Source: Trichomonas vaginalis G3 (taxonomy: Eukaryota > Parabasalia > Trichomonadida > Trichomonadidae). From it: a stretch of 64,000 nucleotides of DNA. The DNA lies in assembly GCF_026262505.1 (NCBI RefSeq), contig NC_067207.1, positions 25,326,082 through 25,390,081 of the forward strand. The letters run 5' to 3'. The notes under the pieces are model-generated. The model searched no databases. It saw only the letters and a program-made list of their open reading frames with translations, and was not told where the DNA came from. Within the stretch, counting starts at the first letter, position 1; the number at the start of each line of letters is the position of its first letter. Made by a program: the position numbers and the translations under genes. Shown piece after piece: positions 53,077 through 63,575 of the stretch.

Positions 53077-54753
53077 TTATTTTCTCAGCCAAAGAATAAT
53101 AACGACTACCGCAACAACAACAGCAATGACAGCTAAGACACAGAGAACTGCAACAAGGGCGGTCTTCTTTTTAGCTTTCTTTGTAGCAATCTTTCCTGTT
53201 GCAGAATCACTTGCGATAACATCTTGATAGATGTTGATATTTGTTAATTTTTCAGAGGATTCGGTTGGTGTTGTGACTTTGATCTTGATTTCGGCTGTTG
53301 TGTTTGTTTCTGTTGTTGGGATGGTGAAATCAAGTGGAACTCTGACTAATCTTGCATCGTTAGGTGATGTGATCGTCTTCTTGACTTTATCGTTGTAGAA
53401 CAGAGAAACAGTGAACTTGTTATCGAAGTTTGTATCTGGATCATTGATGACAGCTGTGAAGTTGACCTTGTCGCCTTTGTTGTATGTGGCATTAAGTTTT
53501 GGTTCGAAATTGATTGTGAGAACTGTATTGTTTTGTATTTGAATGATAAACCTCTTTGTGGCGATCTTCTTGCCATCTGTAGCTGTGACTTTGACTTCAT
53601 ATTCACCTGCTGCTGTGTCTTTTGGAACTTTGAATTTGAATGTCTTAAGATCTGTGCTGTTTGCAACTTCTTGTGTTGCAACTTCTGCATTGTTGAAGAA
53701 AACCTTTGCTGTGAGTGGTTTATCACCTGAATCTTGATCGTAGACTGAAGCCAAGAAAGAAACTTCAGAATCTGGAATGTAATAAGTGTAATCAGGAGGA
53801 AGAACATACAACTTTGGTCTGTAGTTTGGAGCGACAACTGTAATTGGAAATTCTTCATAAAGCAATGAGCCAAGACCATTAGTGTATGTGTAAACATATA
53901 ATGTGTACTTTCCAGGTTTTGTTGGTGGTGTGATTGACACATAAAATCCATACTTGTTTGATTCTGAAACTGTAAAATTGCCAAGTGTATCATTTCTGAT
54001 AATTTTATCATTGGAAGTACGAAGTTTCCAGCCAGCTTCTGCATCACAACCATCAACAAGGAATGAGAACTTGCCCTTGATTTGAATTACTTCAGTAGCA
54101 TCAGTTTCTTCTGGGATTAAAGATTTCTCAAGGAAGAGGAATGGTGGTTCATATTTTCCTTTATGTAATAGATAAGAGAATGTTATTGACTGTCCAGGTT
54201 GTATATATTTGTTCAACCATGAAAATGAAACCCATAAAATTGATGGAAGATCATCATCATCATCTACATTTTCTAAAATTTTATCGGTGTTCGTGAAGAA
54301 TTTAGGCACGTCATCAGAGCCGAAGTCATGGGCATTGACATCAGTAACCCATGGATGATTTTGGAGAACTAATGTAAGATCTGTTATCTCTTTCCACCAA
54401 AGGGAATAGCCAAAGTTTGCAAGAGTTTGAGCGATGACTTCTTTATCTTCTGCCTTAAATAACATTGCTGTGCAAAAATCTACCTTCTTTTCATTTGACC
54501 CTTTATTTGTAATTGTCTGCTTTACAACTGTATATAATAAATTTTTGTGATTTTCAATTTGAAGAGAGTAATCTAAATCTGTTACTTTTTCAATATTGCT
54601 TTCAACGCCATCAATTCTGACTTTTGTGGTCACATTTTCAACCAATTCTACATGCTTTCTGTTTTGATCAACATCAGTGAATCCGTAGGAGTATTTTCGA
54701 TTGGAATGGCCAGAAACTGAGAGGGAAAATTGCACCAAGATAATGGAAAACAT
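53077..54753 (-). CDS. Single-pass surface protein, copy c10, intact chimera
   Basis: 558 residues. The N-terminal half is clearly diverged from the array (MFSIILVQFSLSVSGHSNRK; FGYSLWWKEITDLTLVLQNH). The second Ig-like domain onward, the linker and the membrane helix are near-identical, with patches of difference (ATKRFIIQIQNN; PNDARLVR). Downstream sequence is the standard array spacer, resumed after Maverick A. It therefore marks the right edge of the homogenised block. Topology is as in the array copies. It is a full-length gene and probably functional. Confidence 0.9.
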   Translation of the reverse strand: MFSIILVQFSLSVSGHSNRKYSYGFTDVDQNRKHVELVENVTTKVRIDGVESNIEKVTDLDYSLQIENHKNLLYTVVKQTITNKGSNEKKVDFCTAMLFKAEDKEVIAQTLANFGYSLWWKEITDLTLVLQNHPWVTDVNAHDFGSDDVPKFFTNTDKILENVDDDDDLPSILWVSFSWLNKYIQPGQSITFSYLLHKGKYEPPFLFLEKSLIPEETDATEVIQIKGKFSFLVDGCDAEAGWKLRTSNDKIIRNDTLGNFTVSESNKYGFYVSITPPTKPGKYTLYVYTYTNGLGSLLYEEFPITVVAPNYRPKLYVLPPDYTYYIPDSEVSFLASVYDQDSGDKPLTAKVFFNNAEVATQEVANSTDLKTFKFKVPKDTAAGEYEVKVTATDGKKIATKRFIIQIQNNTVLTINFEPKLNATYNKGDKVNFTAVINDPDTNFDNKFTVSLFYNDKVKKTITSPNDARLVRVPLDFTIPTTETNTTAEIKIKVTTPTESSEKLTNINIYQDVIASDSATGKIATKKAKKKTALVAVLCVLAVIAVVVAVVVIILWLRK

Positions 54754-54762
54754 ATTTAGAAT

Positions 54763-54767
54763 AATGA
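54763..54767 (-). promoter_or_regulatory. Initiator-like TCATT of copy c10
   Basis: Minus strand TCATTATTCT, A 12 nt before the ATG at 54753; same placement as in other family members although surrounding sequence differs. Confidence 0.5.
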
Positions 54768-56669
54768 TTTTATGTTTTCTTAAGGAGTATTCAAAAATAT
54801 AAAATAATTCAAAAATAATTGAGTGGATTCAAAACTGCCAAAGTAATGAATCGATAACATTTCCGAGAACTGAACTCTTTAATAAAATTTCAATAGTTTG
54901 AATCAAGTTATATTGTGTCACGATATGACGCTCAAATTTAAAATATTTCAGAATTTTGAGAAAGAATAAAAAATTAATAAGCTCTGCCAATGTTATTGGA
55001 AGCAAAAAACATGCTAGAAGCCTGCAACCTTTTGCATCTTTCCTTTTATAAATTCTATGTCTGTTCTTTGATTCAAATGATTAATATTTTTACGGTTATT
55101 CGATCCCCGACGATAGGTGTCTTGGAAGATTTGCCTGGTGTCATCATAGTGTCTTTAAATCAAAAATTTTATTTTGGAGTTAGTTTTATTGATTTTTCAA
55201 TAAAAAACATTTCTAAAACAAGAAAATAAAACGATAAAATATTTATATTTTATATAAGGATCTTATATATTTAAAATAAATATCATTTTATTTTTTTCAT
55301 TGGTGTCTGTCAAACCATAATACACTATTCAAAAATTCAATATGTCTTGCGGTTTCAAAAGACACCTTCAAATTGAACAATAGCACAGACACTATTGAAT
55401 TTTACCCATTTTATTTAGTTTTTATCCTTTTTATTTTTAAGAATTAATGACTGAAACAGCCGTTTTGCTATGACCTCAATCACTTTTATTTATTATTTTA
55501 AATATTATTTAATTTTATTATTTGAATAGGCCAACTTATATTTGAGAAGCTCAATTTGAGACCACTTAATACATTGAAATATCATAAATATTGAAATATT
55601 AAAAAGTGTATTTCAAAATATTGAAATTATCAAAATTTATAATACTGAAATTGAGACAAATTAATAAATTCAATGTGTTTTTTTTTGAAATAACTCTCAA
55701 ATATTATTTTTTTGTTTATTTAATGATGAATAAATATGATTGCTTTAGTCAATCATAAAAACTGATTTAAGTTTAAAATAATGAAAGGATAATTTGATCA
55801 TTTTTTAAAATACAATTATTTTTGATGATTTGCAAGAATCTTTGAAAAGAATATAATATAGGTTCTATTTTTGTAAAATTTATCCAAATCATGTATTACA
55901 TAAATTACGATTAAAACGATGAAAGAACCAAAAAGTGTGTTTTGTGTTTTGTTGTTGCGTGTTGGATGCGGGATCCTGTTATTTCCGAAATCGACAAAAA
56001 ATTTGGAAATTTAATTTCCGAAATCGAAATTATATTAATGTTTTTAATATTCTTATATCAAAAGGATTAAAGTTCATTAAGAGAAAAACAATTCTTCTTC
56101 TTCAATCTATTGGCGCATTTATTTCTACACGCCAATAAGGAAGGGAAAATTATAAGACACCATGGTGTCTTCAAAACGCTAATTTTTGATATTTTTAACA
56201 ACCCTAAATATTTTCCCTTCGGTTTAGACTGTAAAACATACTCCGATTTAATGCTATTCAAAATGCATTTATATAAACTCTTTGTATTTTTAGAAAACTG
56301 AAATAAAATAATCATTTTAATTTTTTACGTCATCATATTTTGGAAATATTTATAAAGATAATTCGAAAAATTTGCAAAATGTAGAAATGTGCGAATTAGT
56401 CATTTTTCAAAATCCTCTGGAATTTAAATTTTGCTGAATTTTCGTGTTTTATTAATAAAGAGTTGAACATTTTTGTTGTGTGGTATTCTTCATGATTTTA
56501 AGATAATATCAATTATTTTTGGGAATACAAGTTTGCAAAATGGGGAAGTCGTTAAGTCAATATTAATCACAAATAACTATCTTATTGTGAAATATAATTT
56601 TTAATTAAAAAACATATCTAAAGAAAATTTTAGCTTTCTCTCAAATTTCATAATATATACTGTATATAT
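54768..56669. other. Host intergenic region, no gene supported
   Basis: Very AT-rich. The first ~200 bp retain weak similarity to the array promoter spacer. Short frames up to ~80 residues have no convincing composition. Small palindromes are present: ATTGGCG/CGCCAAT (56109-56136) and AGACACCATGGTGTCT (56155-56170). A repeated AATTTCCGAAATCGA also occurs near 55980-56030. No RNA gene was recognised. Confidence 0.55.
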
Positions 56670-56774
56670 AAAAAAAAAAAAAAAAAAAAAAAAAAGGTAG
56701 TGGGGCTTCCAGGCACTTCGTGCCCTCTAGCCCGAAGATGTTTAGTATAAATGAAGTTTTTATTCGGAAAATTG

Positions 56775-56871
56775 TTAGTCTTCTGGTGTGAATTCGGAGG
56801 ACTCTTCTTCTTCCTCCATTGCTTCTGGGAAGAAGCCTTCTTCTGGGTCGAAAACATTATATAATGTTTCG
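56775..56871 (-). other. Acidic coding fragment within the left tip of Maverick B
   Basis: Minus strand reads FDPEEGFFPEAMEEEEESSE then FTPED and stop. It replaces the second hairpin module found in Maverick A. It looks like the C-terminus of an element gene captured into the TIR by recombination between Mavericks; the source gene is not in the window. Confidence 0.45.
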
Positions 56872-56954
56872 CTTTTCACAAATTATATATGTTTTCATGT
56901 TTTGTCACTTTTCTGTCACTTTTCAGGTAAAAACATTTTTATTATTATATATAA

Positions 56955-57758
56955 ATGAATTTTACAAAACCACCGTTACCGTTCTTTGGAAATAAGAGTA
57001 GATGTAAAGATATTATATTGAGAGAACTTAAGAAACTACCGAATGGTCTAACATTTGTAGATTTGTTCGGTGGAAGTTTCTATATATCCCATTTGTGCCA
57101 TACAATATTTCCAGACTCAAAGATTATATGCAATGACTTCGACAACTATATGGACCGTCTCAAACATATACCAGACACAAACAATATATTGAAAGAGTTA
57201 AAAAAAGATACCTATAGGTAAGATGGAACGTATACCATTAGATAAGAAAAATATTGTGAGAGAGGTTTTGAAAAAAGCAGAATATATAGACTGGGATAGT
57301 ATATCTGCTAGACTATTATATAGTGGTGCTATAAGAGTTCATGCATTGAAACACTTATGTCAAAAGTTTTATATCTTAACTATACAAATGTTTTCAAAGA
57401 GACATAAAAAATATATTGAGGTATAGAGTTTGTGAGATGTCATTGGACAATTTGTATGAAAAAATAAAAGACAAGAAAATTTTCTTTATAGTGGACCCGC
57501 CGTTCTATAACACATGGATTTTCATACCAAGTAGACTGGACTTTGAGAGACTCTTAGAAACTTTAGACGTTTTACATAACCATCCATGCTTTTACTTTAC
57601 ATCCGATAAAAGTGGTTTGGAAACCGTTATGAGATGGTTAGAGGACATACATGACTATGAGTTATATATGACAAGATAGAATATGAGAGAGTCCTATAAA
57701 CTGGAGAAAGTGTCATAACAAAGAAATTTTATTAGTAAGTAAATGTGGTTTGAAATAG
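56955..57758 (+). pseudogene. D12-class adenine methyltransferase of Maverick B (broken)
   Basis: Same start as in A (ATG at 56955), AdoMet motif FVDLFGGSFYISHLC and catalytic FFIVDPPFYNTW. It is a third copy of the gene in the window. Broken, with several interruptions. Confidence 0.85.
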
Positions 57759-57894
57759 GACTTGTGTTTAGTTTTTTCCATTGTGTTCATTTATTTATTT
57801 GACGTTGGCAAAAGTACAGAGAATATGAAGATGAACCAATGCCTGCAAATGTTCAGCATATGTACTCGTAAGAGATATTTTTATCTAATATTAA

Positions 57895-58290
57895 ATGGAC
57901 GCACAGAACTTAGCGAATGCACAGCAACCTGGACAACCAAACCCAGAGAATATTCCAAATGAAGTTAGAATACAAACTGCAATGGCAAACTATGGTCAAG
58001 TGCCAACAGATGTACAAATGCAAACTGCCATGTCAAATGACGCTGCGTTAGGTTTGCCACCATGGTATGCAAATATGAGATGGAAAGAGTTTATACAAAC
58101 CCTGAAGTGGGATATAAACAACTTTATGCAGATGACGCGAACACAGGAGTTGACCCAGAATATGTTTTTACCAGAGGAGAAACAGAATGTATGAGCTCCA
58201 GTTAAAGAATGCTATGGAACTCAACAGGAAACGTAAGAGACTAGGCGACATTAGATTTTTACATATAGTAAAATGGGTTTCTTCAGTAAG
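57895..58290 (+). pseudogene. Orthologue of the Maverick A gene at 28924 (broken)
   Basis: Starts MDAQNLANAQQPGQPN and follows the A protein closely, overlapping the next small gene. Function is unknown. Confidence 0.55.
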
Positions 58291-58514
58291 ATAGAGAAAC
58301 TTCTTTCGAAATGTTGGAAGAGTATTGGAATGGAATAAAAACCGTAGGAAGAGAATTTGGAACGGTGTCAAAAAAATATTGGTAAAAGGGTAGGTCAGTT
58401 GTTGGTATTATACCTAAAGACCCTGAACCAGAAGAACAAGCTCCTGTTATACAACAGCCTGAACCTGCACCACAGTCTAGTTGGCAACCAAATCCAACAC
58501 CTCAACCGTATTAA
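58273..58514 (+). pseudogene. Orthologue of the amphipathic small protein at 29304 (broken)
   Basis: MGFFSS start and a Pro-rich end QPNPTPQPY match the A copy. The middle is disturbed. Confidence 0.5.
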
Positions 58515-58518
58515 AAAA

Positions 58519-59362
58519 TTATATTTTTACCGTTCGATAGTAGTTGTATATGAAACTAGTTCTAAGTAAAACGCATGGTATAATGGAATTATTCTTTTTC
58601 TTCCATCTGTAGTAAACCATACTTGAAAGTCTGAAATACTTCCACTTGGTGGTTCGTATAACTTGTAGGTTTTCGTAAAAGTTCATTTGCCAAGCATAAG
58701 AAAGAGTTTTGGCGCCAGAAAATGAAGCATGAACAATAATAGCAGCTGGGTCGAAAACATCTTTAAATAAATATGGTTCATCTCTTGCATATCGACTGTA
58801 AATATTTGCTAAAGAAGTTCGACTTTCTGATTTAACATTCTTTGAAATAATACCATGACATTGCAGTGAATTCTGTATATATTTGTTCGTCTTTCTTTGG
58901 ATTGTCTTCGTAGATTTGAAATGACACTTGTGAATTTTGTTTGTCATATACAATTCTCACATAAAGTGTGCTCTCGGTATTTGCATATTCATCAGCATAT
59001 TTTGCATAACATGAATTTATTTTATCTTCTATATTTTTTAACGCAGTCTGTAGAGAAGATGAAAGGTCAACTTGTATTAGCTCAATTTCTTCCCACATTT
59101 TTCGTTTCCCTTCAGATATATAATCTATATGAAACCTTACAATAAATGGAAAACTTTTATCTTCTACAGACACAAACTTCATTCTACGAAAGCCAATAGC
59201 TTTTGTGACAGATGGGTCTCTTAACCATCTTAATGGGTAGTCAAAACGATAGCCTTCATGCTTTACGGTCTCTGTCTCAAACTTTTGACCGACATTAGTA
59301 AAAAGTTCATCTAATGGTTTAGTTGTAGCAACTCTTGAATTTTCTTTTTCTATTGGAAGCAT
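58519..59362 (-). pseudogene. Orthologue of 29588-30397, diverged central part (broken)
   Basis: Start MLPIEKENSRVATTKPLDEL at 59362, then YRFDYPLRWLRDPSVTKAIG. The middle (FIVRFHIDYISEGKRKMWEE) differs markedly from A, whereas the two ends are nearly identical, indicating recombination between element lineages. It diverges from the fibre locus over the same 18-bp spacer. Confidence 0.6.
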
Positions 59363-59380
59363 ATTTTATCTAGAATAAAA

Positions 59381-61107
59381 ATGTCAAATGAAACAGCGTC
59401 TATGAGAGAAATACAACACAACCGACAACTCATTATACAAGCTCTAAATAAGAACACAACAAACTTTTCAAACTATTCTAAGATATCTGAGTCATTGAAA
59501 GAAGGAAACTTAAAACTGACATTAAACCCAATGACAGATGAGTTTCTGTTTCAAGACAATAAGAACCATACTGTCTGTATAAATCCAACAAAAGGAACTT
59601 TAAACGAGAAACCTATAAATGAACTTCTTTTGAAAACGGATGTTGACAACAAAGCTGACAAAGAATATGTCATTGAAAAAGTTCAAGAAGAACATGACAG
59701 AGCAGATGCAACATATGCAACGAAAGAACATACTCATCCTGAACTAGCGGACAAAACATATGTTGACAATAAAATGTCAAGTGAAGTGACAAGAGCTGAA
59801 AACGAATATTCTAAAAAGACTCATACACATTCTATATCTGAAATAACAGACTTACAAGAAACCTTAAACAGTAAAAGTGCCGTTGGACATACACATACCA
59901 TTGCAAATATTACAAACTTACAAGAAACCTTAAACAGGAAAAGTGACGTTGGACATACACATACCATTGCAAATATTACAAACTTACAAGAAACCTTAAA
60001 CAGGAAAAGTGACGTTGGACATACACATACATCTTCTGAAATAACAGACTTAAACGTTAGCCTTGAAAAGAAAGCAGATAAAACATATGTCAATGAAATA
60101 TACCAAAGTTTGATAGGAACAACGAAAAATATTGAAACTATTGTTTGGTGACTTTTCTGTCAATGAAGAAAACAAATATTTTAGATGGGAGTTTGTACAC
60201 TCCTTAAAAAATGGTATACGGTATAAACTCATTCCGAAAAATAACAATGAAATGTATGTAGGCTATATAAAGAATGATGGTACACAAGTTAAAGTTCCAT
60301 TAGACAACAACTGCTACTTAAACTTATATGGAGACGAACAAAGAAATATTTAAGAGTTTATGAAATGACAGATATGACATTACCTAACCCAGCTCCAGCA
60401 CCATATTATTATGACTATGGTGTTGACGCACATGTAGACCCAAAAAAGCAAACATTATATTTAGAATATTATAGATATAAAAGATATAATGCAATAAAAA
60501 AACGAGAATAGTATACTATTATGAAGATGACAGAAATAAATATTATAGTCAAGATTTTACCTACCCTGAAAACATAAGATTATATTATAAAAAATATTCT
60601 GACACAAACCAGAAGAAACCTGAAATAGTTGCACTATATTTTAAGTTCAAAAGAGACAATCCTATAATATCTCATATGTTTGATTTAATGAACCCAGTAG
60701 GTTCTATTTATACATCTATGGAAGCAAGAGGTCCTCAAGTAATGTTTGGTGTTGGTGCATGGGAACAAATAGTCGACAGGTTTTTGTATTGTGCAAACTC
60801 TTCAAAGGAAACAGTGGAAGTAAAACGATTTCAGGTGAAAATTTACCTGCACACAGTCACTACATAGATTTAAGTACATCTCAAGCAGGTTGGCATAAGC
60901 ATAGATATTGGGATTGTCAGAATGACAAAAGGTCAAGGATATGATGTTAAAGACGACGTTAAGTTTGCTATAAATTGTTACTGGGATGACACTCAGGGAG
61001 AAGGAAACCATACACATTTCGTTTCAGGATATACGCAAAACAACGGACAAAGTAAAGAATATATGCCACCTTACATGACAGTTTACGCATGGTATAGAAT
61101 TGCTTAG
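59381..61107 (+). pseudogene. Phage-type tail-fibre locus of Maverick B (broken)
   Basis: The N-terminal frame (MSNETASMREIQHNRQLIIQ) is 256 residues. It contains three or four 22-residue units of the form GHTHTIANITNLQETLNRKS, the classic repeat of phage tail fibres. The distal part has NPVGSIYTSME, AWEQIVDRFLYCANSSKET, and the tip GNHTHFVSGYTQ and MPPYMTVYAWYRIA. The repeat number is higher than in A, so fibre length varies between copies. Confidence 0.82.
60364..60510 (+). CDS. Small Tyr-rich ORF within the fibre locus of B
   Basis: 48 codons, MTDMTLPNPAPAPYYYDYGV to YNAIKKRE and stop. It is not present at the equivalent place in A. It may be its own small gene or part of a fibre locus; unknown. 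Confidence 0.4.
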
Positions 61108-62057
61108 TCGTCATTTTCAACTTCTTTAGCATATTGGTCAGGAGTTGTCTTATATTTGTTAGGAACTGTCTTTGAAAGTATACCACCTTGAACTTTGACA
61201 AGTTTGAAACGAGGTCTGACAATAGTAGTTTTATCTTCTGCTTGCAGTGTGTACATTTTGCCATGTTTGCCTAAAACTTCATAATATTCTCTTGTATACT
61301 TTCTTCTATTTTTACGAACACGAATGTGAGTACCTGTCGAGTTCCCATTGTTGTCATAGTCAATAGTATTTTCATATGGGTCGCGTTTAGGTATTTCTAT
61401 TTTTACTTTGTCACCTTTCTGAAGTTTGAAGCCCGGCATTCTTTCTTGTTTGTCTCTTTTGACTAAATTATTAAATATATAGTCTTTCTCTAAGTCAGGG
61501 TTGTTTTTCATTTCTTCGGGGGAGTGGTTTCCCAAACCTTTTTGTTTACGGCTATTGTAAATATTTAAAACTTGTCTCATCTTTGCCATGGAGAAGTGTC
61601 TATATTTGTCGTCATATGACATTTCATTTGCTTCACCACCTTGTGGTTGGTTTAAGTCTCTTAACATTTTTATACAACCGTCAATGACACCAAGAGCAGA
61701 ATGGTTTTTGGTCGACAATGAAATATTGGTTTACATTTTTTGAACGCAGATAGTTTTTTTATCATCTGATTTGAAAACTTCACAGTCAGATGTCAGTTTT
61801 GTTGGATGGTATTTGTCAACGAATATTGTCAAAGCAGTTTTCACATCTAAAATATTTTGGACCATAATGGTATGGCTTCACAGTATCTTGTGTTTTGACC
61901 GACAATATTAGCCAGTATGGAGGTCCATCTTCTCTATACCTCGGAATGTTTCCAAGATATCCATAAACCAAGCATTTGGTGTTGAACTAAAGATTTTTAT
62001 CATGAGTGCTTTCTTTGTTGCCTTAGAAACATAGGGGTCCTTGTTTGGATTCGTCAT
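61104..62057 (-). pseudogene. Retroviral-type integrase of Maverick B (broken)
   Basis: Start at 62057, diverging over 16 bp from 62074. The 204-residue frame (61104-61718) carries NHSALGVIDGCIKMLRDL and the whole C-terminal basic domain (LQKGDKVKIEIPKRDPY). Highly similar to the A copy. Confidence 0.82.
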
Positions 62058-62073
62058 TTTTTACCCATAAGAA

Positions 62074-62475
62074 ATGGGTTTATTTGGCGCATTAGCAGGA
62101 GTTGCATCCAGATTTTTTGCCCGCAGTGGGAACAATAGCCAGAGGTGTATTTGGAGTTGGAAGGAAGATTTTGAGTACATTAGGTATACTTAAAGAGAAA
62201 GCACAACCTATTATACAAACTGTACAGAAAGGTTGGGATGTAGCACGAGATGCAGCAAATCTATTCCAAATCCTGAAACAAGAGGAAAAGTTCAAGGATG
62301 GATGGACAATGTAGGAAGACAAGCAGGAAACTATTATAACAAAGCAAATGACTACTATAACCAAGCAGGACACTATATGGACCAAGGTGAAAGATTCTTT
62401 AAACAGAGGATATAACCATGAACAACAGTGGGTAAAACAATAACAACCGCAACCACCTCAAACTTGGGAATGTAA
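62074..62475 (+). pseudogene. Orthologue of the amphipathic protein at 32792 (broken)
   Basis: MGLFGALAGVASRF start and the same Gly-rich and NYYNKANDYYN segments as A. Confidence 0.5.
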
Positions 62476-62494
62476 AGTTTTTTACTGAGATGAA

Positions 62495-62648
62495 ATGAAC
62501 AATACAGCATTGAGACAAATGGGTTCAAGATGGATTTGTCGACTTCCAGCAGTTACAACAACGTGTTTGTCAAGTTCTTCCTATACCTCAGGAAGTTTTA
62601 GACCGACTTTAAAAAACCTAAACAACCAGTTGAAAACAAACCAAACTA
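62495..62648 (+). pseudogene. Orthologue of the very small gene at 33213 (broken)
   Basis: Same MNNTALRQMGSRW start and TTTTTTACTGAGATGAA leader. Confidence 0.4.
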
Positions 62649-62668
62649 AAATTTTTTACTGAGATGAA

Positions 62669-63010
62669 ATGACCGAAGAAGTTGAAACGGTAGATTTGAC
62701 ACCACAAACAAAAAGTTCAGAACCATTGTCAAAACCTGTCAAAGAACTTACAGATGAAGAGAAAAATTCAATAATAGAAAGTGCCAGGTCTGGAAATACA
62801 AACCCTAACTATAAAGTCACTTTTCATAGAAATGGAACGGCTAGTATCTCAAAAAAGAAACAGACTCTCACAAATAAAATATTGAAGTCTGAAGGAGCTT
62901 TCGAGACAACAGATGGAAAAGTTTACTTCACTGACCAACAGTTCATTATAGAACATCTCATTGACTTAGAGTCGAAATATTCTAAACTTTACAAAAACAC
63001 AAAAAGTTGA
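62669..63010 (+). CDS. Maverick hypothetical protein, 113 residues, intact
   Basis: MTEEVETVDLTPQTKSSEPL to SKLYKNTKS. It includes a helical acidic segment (LTDEEKNSIIESARS), a beta-hairpin-like YKVTFHRNGTASISK and a C-terminal helix (FIIEHLIDLESKYSKLYK). The leader TTTTTTACTGAGATGAA is identical to that of the previous gene. Function is unknown. Confidence 0.65.
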   Translation: MTEEVETVDLTPQTKSSEPLSKPVKELTDEEKNSIIESARSGNTNPNYKVTFHRNGTASISKKKQTLTNKILKSEGAFETTDGKVYFTDQQFIIEHLIDLESKYSKLYKNTKS

Positions 63011-63028
63011 AAGGAAAACAAAAAACAA

Positions 63029-63253
63029 ATGGCATATGATATTTATGAAGATGTTAACGACACAACTGTTCCTGCAGGTGGGGAAAAGTCAGAGGAACCG
63101 AAAAGTGACGAAAAACCGATAGAAGAAGAGAAACCAAAAACTGAAGATAAACCAAAACCAAAGTTTAGTTTGGAAACTAAACCAAGTCAACCTTCATTAG
63201 CTGGTATGGGTTGGCGTCAAAGACTTATGGCAGCAGGCGGTTATGTAAAGTAA
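63029..63253 (+). CDS. Small charged Maverick protein, 74 residues, intact
   Basis: MAYDIYEDVNDTTVPAGGEK, then a Glu/Lys/Pro-rich middle and a tail SLAGMGWRQRLMAAGGYVK. The tail is Gly/Arg-rich and contains LAGMG, which fits the (M/I/L)xGx-G pattern cut by adenovirus-type proteases, though no such protease was recognised. Possibly a core or maturation-processed protein. Confidence 0.6.
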   Translation: MAYDIYEDVNDTTVPAGGEKSEEPKSDEKPIEEEKPKTEDKPKPKFSLETKPSQPSLAGMGWRQRLMAAGGYVK

Positions 63254-63292
63254 AGAAAAAATATTTTTTTATTTTTATAAAAATGCCCCATA

Positions 63293-63534
63293 TAGAATGG
63301 ATAGAAAGTCTGCTAGAATAAAAGCAGAGTTACAAAAGATATGGTTGGAGAGTTTCGAAGAATTTTAAATATAGGAAGGGAAGACCCATAAAAGTCTATG
63401 ACAAATTGTCTGGTCCTCGCTACGAAATGGATTTGGAAACAGCACGTGCAAATTATCCAAACAGACTAGAGAGGTTAGAAGAAGAACGTCTTATGGACAT
63501 GCCTTTCGATGTTAGTGAGCATTGCATGAAGTAA
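63293..63534 (+). pseudogene. Basic protein related to the N-terminal part of the Maverick A polymerase region (broken)
   Basis: Matches the beginning of the A polymerase region (NFKYRKGRPIKVYDKL; EMDLETARANYPNRLERLEE). The gene content after it differs from A. Confidence 0.55.
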
Positions 63535-63575
63535 AAATTTATTTTAAAAAAGTGACATTTTTTATTTTATTTGAA

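Noticed and set aside
54990-55229. 79-residue plus-strand frame in the host intergenic region
   Set aside because: No initiator at a sensible distance, no domain, and composition like the surrounding AT-rich DNA.
56155-56170. Palindrome AGACACCATGGTGTCT
   Set aside because: A single short palindrome in AT-rich DNA with no second copy; kept only as a note in the intergenic entry.
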